This document shows positions 53,082 through 63,100 of a stretch of 64,000 bases of DNA, piece by piece. Position 1 is the stretch's first letter. Each line of letters starts with the position of its first letter. The position numbers and the translations under genes are program-made. Source of the stretch: Helicobacter macacae MIT 99-5501. Lineage in GTDB: Bacteria; Campylobacterota; Campylobacteria; Campylobacterales; Helicobacteraceae. The stretch is taken from assembly GCF_000507845.1 (NCBI RefSeq), contig NZ_KI669454.1, positions 1,154,604 through 1,218,603 on the forward strand, in the 5' to 3' direction. The notes below the pieces were generated by a model that was given only the letters and a program-made list of their open reading frames with translations, made no database searches and had not been told where the DNA came from.

Positions 53082-54959
53082 ATGCCACACTTTGAAGCCA
53101 CAAACACTTCAAATGCCAATGCTTTCACTATTGCAGACACTCCTAGTTTTTTAGATGATTCTAGCATTTTTGGCACTATCTGCCCTACCCTTGACACTCT
53201 GCACAAAATCGCGCCACAAATCCCCAAAGAATGCAAAAAACTGCCAATCTACAAAGAGCTATACGCGGATTTTATCACTCCCATTATGGCGATAGCACTG
53301 CTAAAATCCCGCTCGCAAAACGCGTTTTTGCTAGAATCTATGCAGGATAGGAAGCAGTGGGGGCGATATAGCTTTTTGGGCTTTGAGCCAAGTGCGCATA
53401 TCAGCTACTCTAATGGTGTGGTTCGACTAGAATCAAACGAGCAAAAATTGCTTGATTTAGCAAGATTTGGCAAAAAGGTATCTAAGCACCACGCACAATC
53501 AAACACCATAGAATTTCAAGCAAATCCAAAAGAGATTTTGCGTGAAGTGCTAAAGCTATACAAAAGCCCCAATCTAGCGCAATACGGCATAGAAAATATC
53601 CCCTCTTTTAGCGGTGGACTTGTGGGGTATTTTGCCTATGAGTATATAGGACTTATTGAGGAGAAACTAGATTTTGCCAAGACACAAAAATCTATCATAG
53701 ATTCTACAAGCCACACCAAAGCACAAAACCCCACACAAACAAAAGATATTGAATTTATGCTTTTTGATAGTCTTATCATCTTTGATAATCTCGCTCAAAA
53801 ACTCCTCTTACTGACAAACATAGATTTGGACAAAAACAAAACCTCCACCGATAGCCTAAAAAACGCTTACATACAAGGAATCAAAAAACTAGAATCCATA
53901 GAAGAAATACTATGCCAAAATCCATCTAGCCCATCAACTAAAGAAAAAATCTCCAAAGAGCAGTCCCTACCACAAAATCCACAAACCAATTACCAAACCC
54001 CACAGAGCAATCAAACCGCGCACGATAAAATCCCTACCCCTCTTCCCTGCGCTATCGCTTCAAGCCTGCCAAATGCCTTTGCCAAATCTCTGCAAGGATT
54101 TAGGCTAGATTCCCCGCTAAAAAGCCACTATGACAAAGCCGAATTTTGCGCTATCGTAGATAAAGCAAAGCACTACATAAAGGAGGGCGATATTTTCCAA
54201 GTAGTCCTCTCAAATCCTTTGCACGCAAAGGCAAGTGGCTCGCTTTTTGATGTTTATCGAGTATTGCGAACCAGCAATCCATCGCCCTATATGTTTTACC
54301 TCACAAGTAGTGATTTGGAAATCGCAGGGGCTTCCCCCGAAACGCTACTAAAGCTCCAAAACGGCACTATCTACACCTACCCGCTTGCAGGTTCTCGCCC
54401 TCGAGGTAGCACCCCTATCCAAGATGAAAATCTAGCAAAAGAACTCCTTAGCGATGAAAAAGAGCTAAGTGAGCATAATATGCTTGTGGATTTGGGGCGA
54501 AACGACATAGGCAGGGTGGCAAAAGTAGGGAGCGTGAAAGTCGAGCAATACCAAAACATTGTCCGCTATTCACACATTATGCACATTTCCTCACGCGTAA
54601 GCGGAATCTTGCGTGAGGACAAAGACGCTTTTAATGCGCTTGATAGCATATTCCCCGCTGGCACTCTCTCTGGTGCTCCCAAAATCCGTGCGTGCGAAAT
54701 CATTCACGAGCTAGAGGGGACAAATCGTGGCATATATGGCGGGGCGATAGGCTACCTTGACTTTAGCGGAAATATGGATATGTGCATAGGGATTCGCCTA
54801 GTTGTAAAGCAAGGCGATGAAGTTAGCGTGCGCTCGGGTGCCGGAATCGTCTATGATAGCGATGGGGAAAAGGAGTTTGTCGAAACACAAAACAAAGCAA
54901 AAGCTGTGATAAACGCCCTGCAAACCGCCTCACAAAATACACCAAAAACAAAAAGATAA
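53082..54959 (+). CDS. trpE: Anthranilate synthase component I
   Basis: A 625-residue enzyme making anthranilate from chorismate with ammonia from TrpG, the first step of tryptophan synthesis. The regulatory Trp-binding element is AFLLESMQDRKQWGRYSFLG. Catalytic motifs follow in the C-terminal half: GASPETLLKL, YPLAGSRPRG, SGAPKIRACEIIHELE and VRSGAGIVYDSDGEKEF. A Gln/Pro/Ser/Asn-rich insertion (about 275-345) makes it longer than the usual 480-520. The ATG at 53082 with TAAGGAATCTAAA is preferred over an upstream TTG. First gene of the operon. Confidence 0.93.
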   Translation: MPHFEATNTSNANAFTIADTPSFLDDSSIFGTICPTLDTLHKIAPQIPKECKKLPIYKELYADFITPIMAIALLKSRSQNAFLLESMQDRKQWGRYSFLGFEPSAHISYSNGVVRLESNEQKLLDLARFGKKVSKHHAQSNTIEFQANPKEILREVLKLYKSPNLAQYGIENIPSFSGGLVGYFAYEYIGLIEEKLDFAKTQKSIIDSTSHTKAQNPTQTKDIEFMLFDSLIIFDNLAQKLLLLTNIDLDKNKTSTDSLKNAYIQGIKKLESIEEILCQNPSSPSTKEKISKEQSLPQNPQTNYQTPQSNQTAHDKIPTPLPCAIASSLPNAFAKSLQGFRLDSPLKSHYDKAEFCAIVDKAKHYIKEGDIFQVVLSNPLHAKASGSLFDVYRVLRTSNPSPYMFYLTSSDLEIAGASPETLLKLQNGTIYTYPLAGSRPRGSTPIQDENLAKELLSDEKELSEHNMLVDLGRNDIGRVAKVGSVKVEQYQNIVRYSHIMHISSRVSGILREDKDAFNALDSIFPAGTLSGAPKIRACEIIHELEGTNRGIYGGAIGYLDFSGNMDMCIGIRLVVKQGDEVSVRSGAGIVYDSDGEKEFVETQNKAKAVINALQTASQNTPKTKR

Positions 54960-55031
54960 GCAAAAGTAAAAAATACAGAGTAAAATCTATAAAAATCTAA
55001 ACCAATAAAACCACTTAAAAAGGAGTGTAAA

Positions 55032-55541
55032 ATGAGATTCTTAGCTTCTATTATGACATTTGCATTGCTTGCGACTTGCTTAAGCGCAAATAGTGCAAAC
55101 CCAAATAACGCAAATCAAAGCAAGTTTATCAAAGTCTTTGAAAGCCCTACTTGTGGGTGCTGTGATAAATGGGTAGAGTATATGAAGTCTAAAGGCTACA
55201 AACTAGAAGTGCATAAAAGCACGGATTTTTACAAAATCAAAGAGCAACACAACATAAAGCCCACTTACCAAAGCTGCCACACAGGGATAATCACAAGCGG
55301 CAGCCAAAGCTACGCGCTTGAGGGGCATATCCCACTTGGTGCGCTTGAGTGGCTATTAGAACACAAGCCACAAGAAGCCATTGGCATATCTGCACCGGGT
55401 ATGCCTCAAGGAAGTCCGGGTATGGAGCAAGGGATTTATGAGGAATACCCTGTGATTTTGCTACTCAAAAATGGCGAATATGAGCTACTAGGAATCTACA
55501 AAGGCGACAAACTCATAAAACCAGCAAAAATCAAAGACTAG
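55032..55541 (+). CDS. Secreted DUF411 metal-binding protein
   Basis: A 169-residue protein with a signal peptide (ATCLSANS). The DUF411 family signature is present: SPTCGCCDKWVEYMKSKGY, QSCHTG, EGHIPLGALEWLL and APGMPQGSPGMEQG. These proteins are periplasmic and linked to copper handling; the Cys and Met residues are the likely ligands. It sits between trpE and trpG, with its own AAAAAGGAGTG site, an unexpected place in a tryptophan operon. Confidence 0.88.
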   Translation: MRFLASIMTFALLATCLSANSANPNNANQSKFIKVFESPTCGCCDKWVEYMKSKGYKLEVHKSTDFYKIKEQHNIKPTYQSCHTGIITSGSQSYALEGHIPLGALEWLLEHKPQEAIGISAPGMPQGSPGMEQGIYEEYPVILLLKNGEYELLGIYKGDKLIKPAKIKD

Positions 55542-55694
55542 AATCAAAAGACTAAAAAAAATCTATGTAGGCTAAACTTGGCTAAAAACTTGTGCGCAAA
55601 ATCTATCCCCGAAATCTGCCACATAGATTTTATTAAGAAAATCTATGAAATCCTAGAGAAATCCACAAATAACAACATAAATTAAGGAAGTAAA

Positions 55695-56345
55695 ATGCTA
55701 GTGCTAATTGATAATTACGATAGTTTCTCATACAATCTCTACCAGCAAATCGCGCAATTTTACCCACAGATACAAGTAGTGCGAAACGATGAGTGCACTA
55801 TTCTCCAAATAGCAAAGCTAAAGCCAAAAGGACTTATCATATCCCCCGGTCCCAAAGCCCCAAAAGACGCGGGAATCTGCATAGAAGCCATTTCGCATTT
55901 TGCCCCGCAGATTCCTATACTTGGGGTGTGTCTAGGACATCAAGCGATTTGCGAGTCATTTGGCGGAAAGGTAAGCTATGCCCCAAAGATTATGCACGGC
56001 AAAAGCTCGCTCATAGAAGCAAACCAAGATTCCCCACTTTTTGATTCTATGCCACGATTTTTTGAGGTGGCTCGCTATCATTCTTTGGCGATTATGGAGG
56101 AGAAGCTACCCTCCTGCATAGAAGTCATCGCACGCGTAAGTAGCAAAAATACTCCAAAATCTACAAAATCCACAAAACTTGCAAAATCTAAGGAACGGCA
56201 TTTGCAAGAAAATGTAGATGAAAACACCATAATGGCTATCGCACATAAGCAGTATAAAACCTTTGGTGTGCAATTCCACCCAGAGTCAATCCTAACTCCA
56301 CTGGGCAACCAAATAATCAAAAACTTTTTAGCACAGATTGGTTAA
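55695..56345 (+). CDS. trpG: Anthranilate synthase component II (glutamine amidotransferase)
   Basis: A 216-residue class I amidotransferase that frees ammonia from glutamine for TrpE. The nucleophile is Cys79 in LGVCLGHQAI; the His and Glu of the triad are in QFHPESIL. The N-terminus LVLIDNYDSFSYNLYQQI and ISPGPKAPKDAG are typical of TrpG/PabA. A Lys/Ser/Thr-rich insertion (about 149-170) is present. Since no separate pabA is seen here, it may also serve folate synthesis. Confidence 0.93.
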   Translation: MLVLIDNYDSFSYNLYQQIAQFYPQIQVVRNDECTILQIAKLKPKGLIISPGPKAPKDAGICIEAISHFAPQIPILGVCLGHQAICESFGGKVSYAPKIMHGKSSLIEANQDSPLFDSMPRFFEVARYHSLAIMEEKLPSCIEVIARVSSKNTPKSTKSTKLAKSKERHLQENVDENTIMAIAHKQYKTFGVQFHPESILTPLGNQIIKNFLAQIG

Positions 56346-56410
56346 TAGTGCTAAAAATCCACTCCAAAAGTCCTAACTAGCGCAAATAAACCAAACAAAA
56401 AGGGGAACTA

Positions 56411-57415
56411 ATGATAACTGACACTATCCACTCACTCACTCGCAAAGAAAATCTAAGCTCCAAGCAAGCAAAAACCACAATGGACGCCATAATGGAGGGA
56501 AAAGTAAGCGATGTGCAAATCGCAGCGTTTCTAACCGCCCTAGCCTGCAAAGGAGAAAGTATCGATGAAATCACTGCTAGCGTGCGCTCTCTAAGGGAGC
56601 ATTGCGAGCATATAGAATGTGGCGAAGTGCTAGAAATCGTAGGCACAGGTGGCGATGGCTCACATTCTTTCAATATCTCTTCCACCGCTTCGTTTATCAT
56701 CGCTTCAGGTGGTGTCAAAGTTGCCAAACACGGCAATAGAGCATTTTCATCAAAATGCGGTGCAGCTGATGTGTTTGAAGCATTGGGAGTAAATATTTCA
56801 CTACCAAGAGAGAGGGCAAAAGCACTCATAGATGAAGTGGGAATGTGCTTTTTGTTTGCCCAAAACTACCATAGTGCGATGAAAAATGTCGCCCCTGTAC
56901 GCAAAGAGCTAGCAATTCGCACGATTTTTAACATCATAGGACCGCTATGCAATCCTGCAAATCCACAAATGGAAATAATGGGCGTCTATGAGCAAAGGCT
57001 ACTAGCCCCTATGGCAAAGGTGCTGCAAAATCTAGGGATAAAACGAGCACTTGTAGTCTATGGACTAGACAAACTAGATGAAATCTCACTAAGCGCACCT
57101 ACGCAAATCTATGAAGTAAATGGCGACAAAATCGATACTTACACGATTTCGCCACAGGACTTTGGCTATGAAGTGTGCGACAAATCCGCACTAAAAGGTG
57201 GCGAAGCAAAAGAAAACGCCCAAATCATAAGAGATATTTTAAGCGGGAAAGAAAAAGGAGCAAAAGCCAAAATCGCCTGCCTAAACGCAGGTGCAGGGCT
57301 ATATCTAGCAGGCAAAGCAAGCACGATAAAAGAGGGCGTAAAACTTGCTGAAAGCCTAATAGAGAGTGGCAAGGCAAGCGCAAAACTAGAGGAGCTAATC
57401 GCCAAAAGCAAGTAA
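56411..57415 (+). CDS. trpD: Anthranilate phosphoribosyltransferase
   Basis: A 334-residue enzyme that joins anthranilate to phosphoribosyl pyrophosphate. The PRPP loop GTGGDGSHSFNISSTAS is at about 79-95, followed by KVAKHGNRAFSSKCGAADVFEALG, FLFAQNYHSAMKNVAPVRKEL and FNIIGPLCNPANP, all family landmarks. Length is normal and no insertion is seen. AAAAAGGGGAACTA precedes the ATG. Confidence 0.95.
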   Translation: MITDTIHSLTRKENLSSKQAKTTMDAIMEGKVSDVQIAAFLTALACKGESIDEITASVRSLREHCEHIECGEVLEIVGTGGDGSHSFNISSTASFIIASGGVKVAKHGNRAFSSKCGAADVFEALGVNISLPRERAKALIDEVGMCFLFAQNYHSAMKNVAPVRKELAIRTIFNIIGPLCNPANPQMEIMGVYEQRLLAPMAKVLQNLGIKRALVVYGLDKLDEISLSAPTQIYEVNGDKIDTYTISPQDFGYEVCDKSALKGGEAKENAQIIRDILSGKEKGAKAKIACLNAGAGLYLAGKASTIKEGVKLAESLIESGKASAKLEELIAKSK

Positions 57416-57585
57416 GTCTTATAAATGGCATTTTTAGCTAAGAATTTTGTGATATGTTTTTAGCTTTTTTGGTTTTTGTGTTGCAGAGTGCAAAGTGATT
57501 TTGCTTAAGCACTTTTTGTGTTTTTAGCGAATTTTTTTTTGCGCTTTTTTATAAAAAGGAAGTAATTTTAAATTAGGATAAAAAT

Positions 57586-58455
57586 TTGGATATTTTACAA
57601 AAAATCGTTGAATCAACAAAGGCGCGTGTGGAGCGGGATAAAGCGCGGATTTCTTTTAATGTAATGCGCGAAAAGGCGGAAAATCTTTATAAGATTCAGG
57701 TTGAATCAAGTGGCGAATCTAGAGCAAAATTGAGTGGCGATTCGCCGATAAAGTTGCCATTTGCGTTTGAAAAGGCGTTAGATTCCGCGCACGATTCAAG
57801 CGATTTAGTCCCCCAAATGCGCTTTATTTGCGAGGTGAAAAAGGCTTCACCATCAAAAGGCATTATCGCGCAGGATTTTCCTTACTTGCAAATCGCGCTT
57901 GAATATGAACGCGCGGGGGCGGATTGTATCTCTTGCTTGACAGAGCCAGAGTTTTTCTGTGGCGCGGATTCGTATTTGTGCGAGATTGCAAAGCATACAA
58001 AAATCCCTATTTTGCGCAAGGATTTTATCATCGATTCGTATATGATTTATCAGGCAAAGGTGCTTGGCGCGGATTGTGTGCTACTAATTAGTGAGATTTT
58101 GGAGTGTGAAGAAATGCGCGAGTTTTGCGACATAGCGCACTCTTTGGGACTAAGTGTGCTAGTGGAGTCGCACAGCGAATCCGCCCTGCAAAACGCGCTA
58201 AGCACAAATGCGCGACTTATCGGTGTAAATAACCGCGATTTGCGGGACTTCAAAGTGGATTTGCAAACAAGTGTGAGGCTAAAAAAGCTCGTGCCAAAGG
58301 ATAAAATCTTTGTCTCTGAATCAGGAATCGCCACGCATAGCGACATAGCCCTTTTGCAATCAAGTGGCATAAATGCCGTCCTCATCGGCGAAACGCTAAT
58401 GCGCGAAAAAGACAAAACCAACGCCCTAAATGCACTTAAAGGCGTGAATCTATGA
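57586..58455 (+). CDS. trpC: Indole-3-glycerol-phosphate synthase
   Basis: A 289-residue TIM-barrel enzyme. Active-site segments: FICEVKKASPSKGII (catalytic Lys), LTEPEFFCGADSYL, ILRKDFIIDSYMIYQAKVLGAD, LIGVNNRDLRDFKVDL, SESGI and LIGETLMRE. It is a separate gene, not fused to trpF as in H. pylori and E. coli. The start is a TTG with TTAGGATAAAAAT upstream. A Ser/Glu-rich insertion lies near 38-65. Confidence 0.93.
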   Translation: MDILQKIVESTKARVERDKARISFNVMREKAENLYKIQVESSGESRAKLSGDSPIKLPFAFEKALDSAHDSSDLVPQMRFICEVKKASPSKGIIAQDFPYLQIALEYERAGADCISCLTEPEFFCGADSYLCEIAKHTKIPILRKDFIIDSYMIYQAKVLGADCVLLISEILECEEMREFCDIAHSLGLSVLVESHSESALQNALSTNARLIGVNNRDLRDFKVDLQTSVRLKKLVPKDKIFVSESGIATHSDIALLQSSGINAVLIGETLMREKDKTNALNALKGVNL

Positions 58456-58488
58456 ATATGAAATACACAAATATACAAAGGAATCATT

Positions 58489-59145
58489 GTGTTGAAAATC
58501 AAATTTTGTGGGCTTTTTAGGGAGTGTGATATTGATTATGCAAATGCGCTAAAGCCAGACTTTGTGGGCTTTATCTTTGTGGAGCATTCAAAGCGATTCG
58601 TGGATTTTGCCACGGCTCAAGCCCTAAAATCGCGTCTAGATTCTAGAATCAAAGCGGTGGGTGTGTTTGTAGATAGCCCTGTGGAGCGCATTATGGAGGC
58701 TTTGAGCGAGGGCATTATAGACGCTGTGCAGTTGCACGGGAGCGAGGATAATGCCTATATCAGCGCGTTAAAAGCGTGTATGCAAAGCGATTTAGGCAAG
58801 GAATCGCCCATTATCAAGGCGATAAAGATAAGCGATTCGCACTCTTTGGCGCAGGGTTTGGAATCTAGTGCGCAATGTGGGGCGGACTTTATCTTGCTAG
58901 ATAGCCCAAATGCTGGGAGTGGGAGGGCATTTGATTGGAATGCTTTGGCACAACGCCTTAAAAAGCAAGATTTTACGCGAGAATTTCAAACGCGTTTTTT
59001 CTTAGCAGGTGGGGTAAATGTAGAAAATATCCAAAGCGCAATCGCGCTAAAGCCCTTTTGCATTGACATTTCAAGCGGAATCGAATCAAATAGAGTAAAA
59101 GATTTTGCCAAAATGCAGACAATCATCAATGCTGTGCGCTCCTAA
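58489..59145 (+). CDS. trpF: Phosphoribosylanthranilate isomerase
   Basis: A 218-residue TIM-barrel isomerase acting between TrpD and TrpC. It begins LKIKFCGLFRECDIDYA with the catalytic Cys at residue 7, and has FVGFIFVEHSKRFV, DAVQLHGSED, FILLDSPNAGSGRAFDW (second catalytic Asp) and LAGGVNVENI. The start is a GTG behind AAAGGAATCATT; a TTG is the next codon. It is the last trp gene here; trpB and trpA do not follow. Confidence 0.92.
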   Translation: MLKIKFCGLFRECDIDYANALKPDFVGFIFVEHSKRFVDFATAQALKSRLDSRIKAVGVFVDSPVERIMEALSEGIIDAVQLHGSEDNAYISALKACMQSDLGKESPIIKAIKISDSHSLAQGLESSAQCGADFILLDSPNAGSGRAFDWNALAQRLKKQDFTREFQTRFFLAGGVNVENIQSAIALKPFCIDISSGIESNRVKDFAKMQTIINAVRS

Positions 59146-59186
59146 CCTATCGCTCTGCCAAAGTATATTTTCAAGTTTTTTACCAT

Positions 59187-59850
59187 ACTTGATTGCTTTT
59201 AAGCCTGAAGTATCCAAAAATTTTTATTCACATTTTTTGCATTTTTTGAGATATTTCGCTTCGCTCAATATGACAACAAATAAAATCCTCTCTCTTGGCA
59301 CAAGCAGTGGTAACCAAATCAGTTTCCCCTCCCGCAGCACGAGTGTGGCTAGGGGGTAGGTAAATCCCACCTCCGCTTCTCAAGCAAAATTAGCAACTGC
59401 AAACAAACACAGCACTTCCGTCATTGCTAGAATCTGCGTTAGCAGATTTGTAGCAATCTACAAATCATAGAATCAATCGTCATTGGGAGCGAACGAAGTG
59501 AGCGTGGCAATCCATAAAAAAGACATAGATTGCCAAGACTTGACTTTGTCAAGTCTTGCAATGACTGATAAAAGCGCGTGGATTACTAAAGAAACTTCGG
59601 CTTAGCCTTGTTTTACTAAAGAAGCCAAAGGCTTTCTAAAGAAACTGCGCTTCGCTTGTTTTCTAAAGAAACTGCGCTTCGCTTGTTTTGCCACGCTCAT
59701 TTCATTCGCTCACAATGGCAGGAAAGCATCTCGCAATGACGGAAGAACCCACCCCCTTAGTCCCTCTCCGCAAGTGAGGGGGAAATAATTTGCTTGCCCG
59801 CGCTTGCAAGGGAGGGGGATTTTAAGTGTTTTTGTGATAAATACACCAAA
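59187..59850. repeat. Repeat-packed block downstream of trpF
   Basis: No gene is seen. It holds a degenerate type A element (59187-59275), a type C element (59478-59566, CGTCATTGGGAG to CTTGCAATGAC), a run of CTAAAGAAACT units (59585-59680) and G/C-rich hairpin fragments (59745-59820). Confidence 0.75.
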
Positions 59851-59912
59851 AAATCACAAAATCCAAAAATCTACCCAAAATTTTTTAGCAAAATATCAAC
59901 AAAATTTTGCCG

Positions 59913-59925
59913 TTTTTTTTTTTTT
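59913..59925 (+). promoter_or_regulatory. T13 tract and AT-rich leader before the autotransporter
   Basis: A T13 run lies 180 bases before the predicted ATG at 60105, followed by a very AT-rich stretch with several -10-like hexamers (TAATAT near 59953, TAATGT near 60073). The position is suitable for promoter slippage, but which hexamer is used is unclear. Confidence 0.45.
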
Positions 59926-60104
59926 CATTTTTTGGGGTTTTTTATTTTTATTTAATATTGATTTAAGAAATATTTACTTATGATTTGCTTGTCTTTTCAA
60001 AGCCAAATAAAATCTTAAATAAAGAATCTTGCGATATAGCATAGCCAAAAAAGTGAGATTTTCTATATTTTGTAATGTTTGGCAGTCATCTTTAAGGAGT
60101 CAAA

Positions 60105-63100
60105 ATGAAGCAAGATAATCAAATAAAGTATCTCACACATAAAAATGTGATAACCAAACGAGAGAGAGAGAGAGAGAGAGAGAGAGTAGTTCACGACTAG
60201 ATTGTCATACTGAGCAAGGCGAAGTATCTCAAGCAGAATCTAATAGAGATATTTCGGTTTGCGCGAAACCTCAATATGACAAAGCGAGTGAAAGCAATCT
60301 TAAGAGTTCCCCCTCCCTTAGCACGAGTGGCAACTCCACTTATTCCCCCTCCCTTGCGGAGGGGGCTAGGGGGTGGGTAAATCCCACCCTTGAATCTCAA
60401 ACAAAGTCAGCAACTGCTAGCAAAGACAGCACTTCGTCATTGCGAGCAAGTCGCAAGTCTTGTTGCGTGGCAATCCACAAATCAAAAGAGAAAGACATAG
60501 ATTGCCACGACTTGACTTCGTCAAGTCTCGCAATGACGAATAAAAGTGTGGATTGCTTCGTTGTGGCTTCGCCACTGCCTCGCAATGACGAATATGATAC
60601 CCACCCCCAAACCCCCTCCGCAAGGGAGGGGGTTTTTGTCCTCCCCACGCATGAAGTAACAAAAAACCCCCTCTCTCTAAGTGAGGGGACTTCTGCCAAC
60701 GCGCACAGCGCAAAATCAGCACACAATGACAACGCAAACAACCCAAAATCCCCACGCAAACTAGCACTATCTCTCATTACAAGCGCAGCACTTACAGGAG
60801 TAGCCCTAGACATAGTCGCAGCGGCGGTAAACTGCCGAACGACACTAGATGAATACACTTCAGGCACGACAAATGCAAAAGGCGTGAAGCAAATCTACAC
60901 CTGCACAGGCACAGCGACAAATGCCGAGCTAAGCACAAAAGGCAATCATCTATATGGATACTATCAGACAAACTACTATTGGGATACGATTATCCAGTTT
61001 GGTAGTGCGAGTGAGAGGCTTACTATCGGTGGAGGCACAGACCAGATTTTGGTAGAGTTTAACAGGACCAATGGCAAAACTTGGCAGGGCGCAAATATGG
61101 ACTATGGCTCAGGGTATTACAAAAAGGTGGAGTTTGGGCAGCTAAGTGCAGCGGACAAAACTTTTGTAATCGATGCGCAGGGTAGGACTTGGGTAACCGT
61201 ATCTACTATCGCAAAAGCAGATATGGCAGGGCTAACCATAAAAAGCAACACAACAACTCCTGTGGGTGGTGGGAGAAATTGGGACGGGGATGCAAAAGGG
61301 ATATTCCAATCCGTATCTATCGGGAACTACTCTACCATAGGGACATTTACCAACGAAGCACAAACCGTCTATACCGTAAACATAACAGACGGCGCAAGTA
61401 TAAACACCATAGACAACAAAACTAGTGCAAATATGAACGACCTAAATATCAATAGCGCGAAAGTAAATACTATCACAAATAGCGGATTTATAGGGAATAT
61501 AAGGGTGGGCTATGGCTCTAGTATAAACACTATCACAAACACTTCTGGCACGCTTTATTACTTGGAGCTAAAAGGTGGCGTGGGGATAAACACCATAAAC
61601 GCAAATGGAGGCACGATACGAACTATCAGCGTGGCTGGTGGCTCTAGCGTAGGCAATATCAATGTAGGTAATAGCGGCACGATAACCAATCTTGAAGTAG
61701 CAGGTGTAGATGGCACAAAGCCAAGCTCTGTGGGCTCTATCAGTGGAAATGGCACTATCGGCACACTATATCTAGGTAGTGCAGATAATAACACTCCCTT
61801 GCTTGACTACCGAATAGGTGCTACTGTAAATACACTACTGATATATGGTGCTTCAGTAACGATAAATAGCGGAGATAGCTGGAATACTCCAACAAATGGC
61901 GATGGGCAGAGAATCTCAATCAGTGGTGGTTGCTCTACTGCTAGCTGTATGGGTGCTTCATCAAATGCTATCACTATCAATCTAGGGGATAATATCAGTA
62001 GAGATACGATATATCAGCTAAAAAATCTAGTAGTATCAGGGACTACGGGTATCGGCACTTCTCTTAGACAGCGCAATGTAACCGCAGGTAGAGGTGCAGA
62101 GATAGTGTGGACAAACCAAGCTAGTGCTTTTCGCCTAAGGGCAAATGGTAGCCAAGCATATATCACTGATGTCTATCGCGCACTAGCCCTAAGCTATATG
62201 CGCAGAAATGCTATGACGCAAAACATACTAGATACGATGACGACAAAGACATTTCATAGCGACAACTACTACAACCAAGAAGTAGAGCTAAGATTGCTCC
62301 AATACGATATGGCAAGACTAACAAACAAAAGTGTGAGATTCTCAAAAACTAGACGCAAAACGGAGGGCAAAATCGACAAAGTGCGTGAAAAAATGGCAAG
62401 ACTTACCCTGCAGCAAAGCAAGGGACAGGACTTGGAAAAAGGCTATAACAACTTCGAGCTTATCGACCAACTAGATGCGATATTTATCCCATACACTGGG
62501 CGCAGGGATTGGAGATTTTTCGCGCTACCTTATGGAGCAAATAGCTATGTCGATATGGGCGTGTCAAACGCACTAGAATGGGCTGGGGGTGCGATTTTTG
62601 GGATTCAGCGAAATCTGCGAAGTGCGGGGATATTTGGTGGATATGTGGGATATGAGTTTGTAAGCACCGATACACAATCAATAGGAGCACCCACACGCGT
62701 GCAGACAAACTCACTTCAAGCAGGGCTAAATTATTTTAAAACTTTCGCGGTTACTTCTAAAGTGTGGGAGGGGTTTATCAAGGCAACTATTCGCGGTGGG
62801 GTGGATTTGCCGCAGTTTAGGCTAGAAGCGGGTGGTAGGACAAATATCATAGAAGTAGATAGTGATAGGACAAAGACAAAAATCCCGCTAATGTGGAGTG
62901 TAGGCGGGGAAGTAAAAGGTGGGATTACATTCTACCAGTTTAAGCGCAATAGCTATGTAGCACCTGAAGTGGGACTAAGCTATGATGTGCTATCCTCCGT
63001 AGCGACAAAACTCATAAAGCCAACCATACCAACAGATACTACGCCACTATATCCTATCGGTGCGAATGAATACTACGGAGCGATACTATGGCACTTGCCA

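Noticed and set aside
59105..59359. Short frame after trpF
   Set aside because: It overlaps the trpF end and then reads through repeat sequence.
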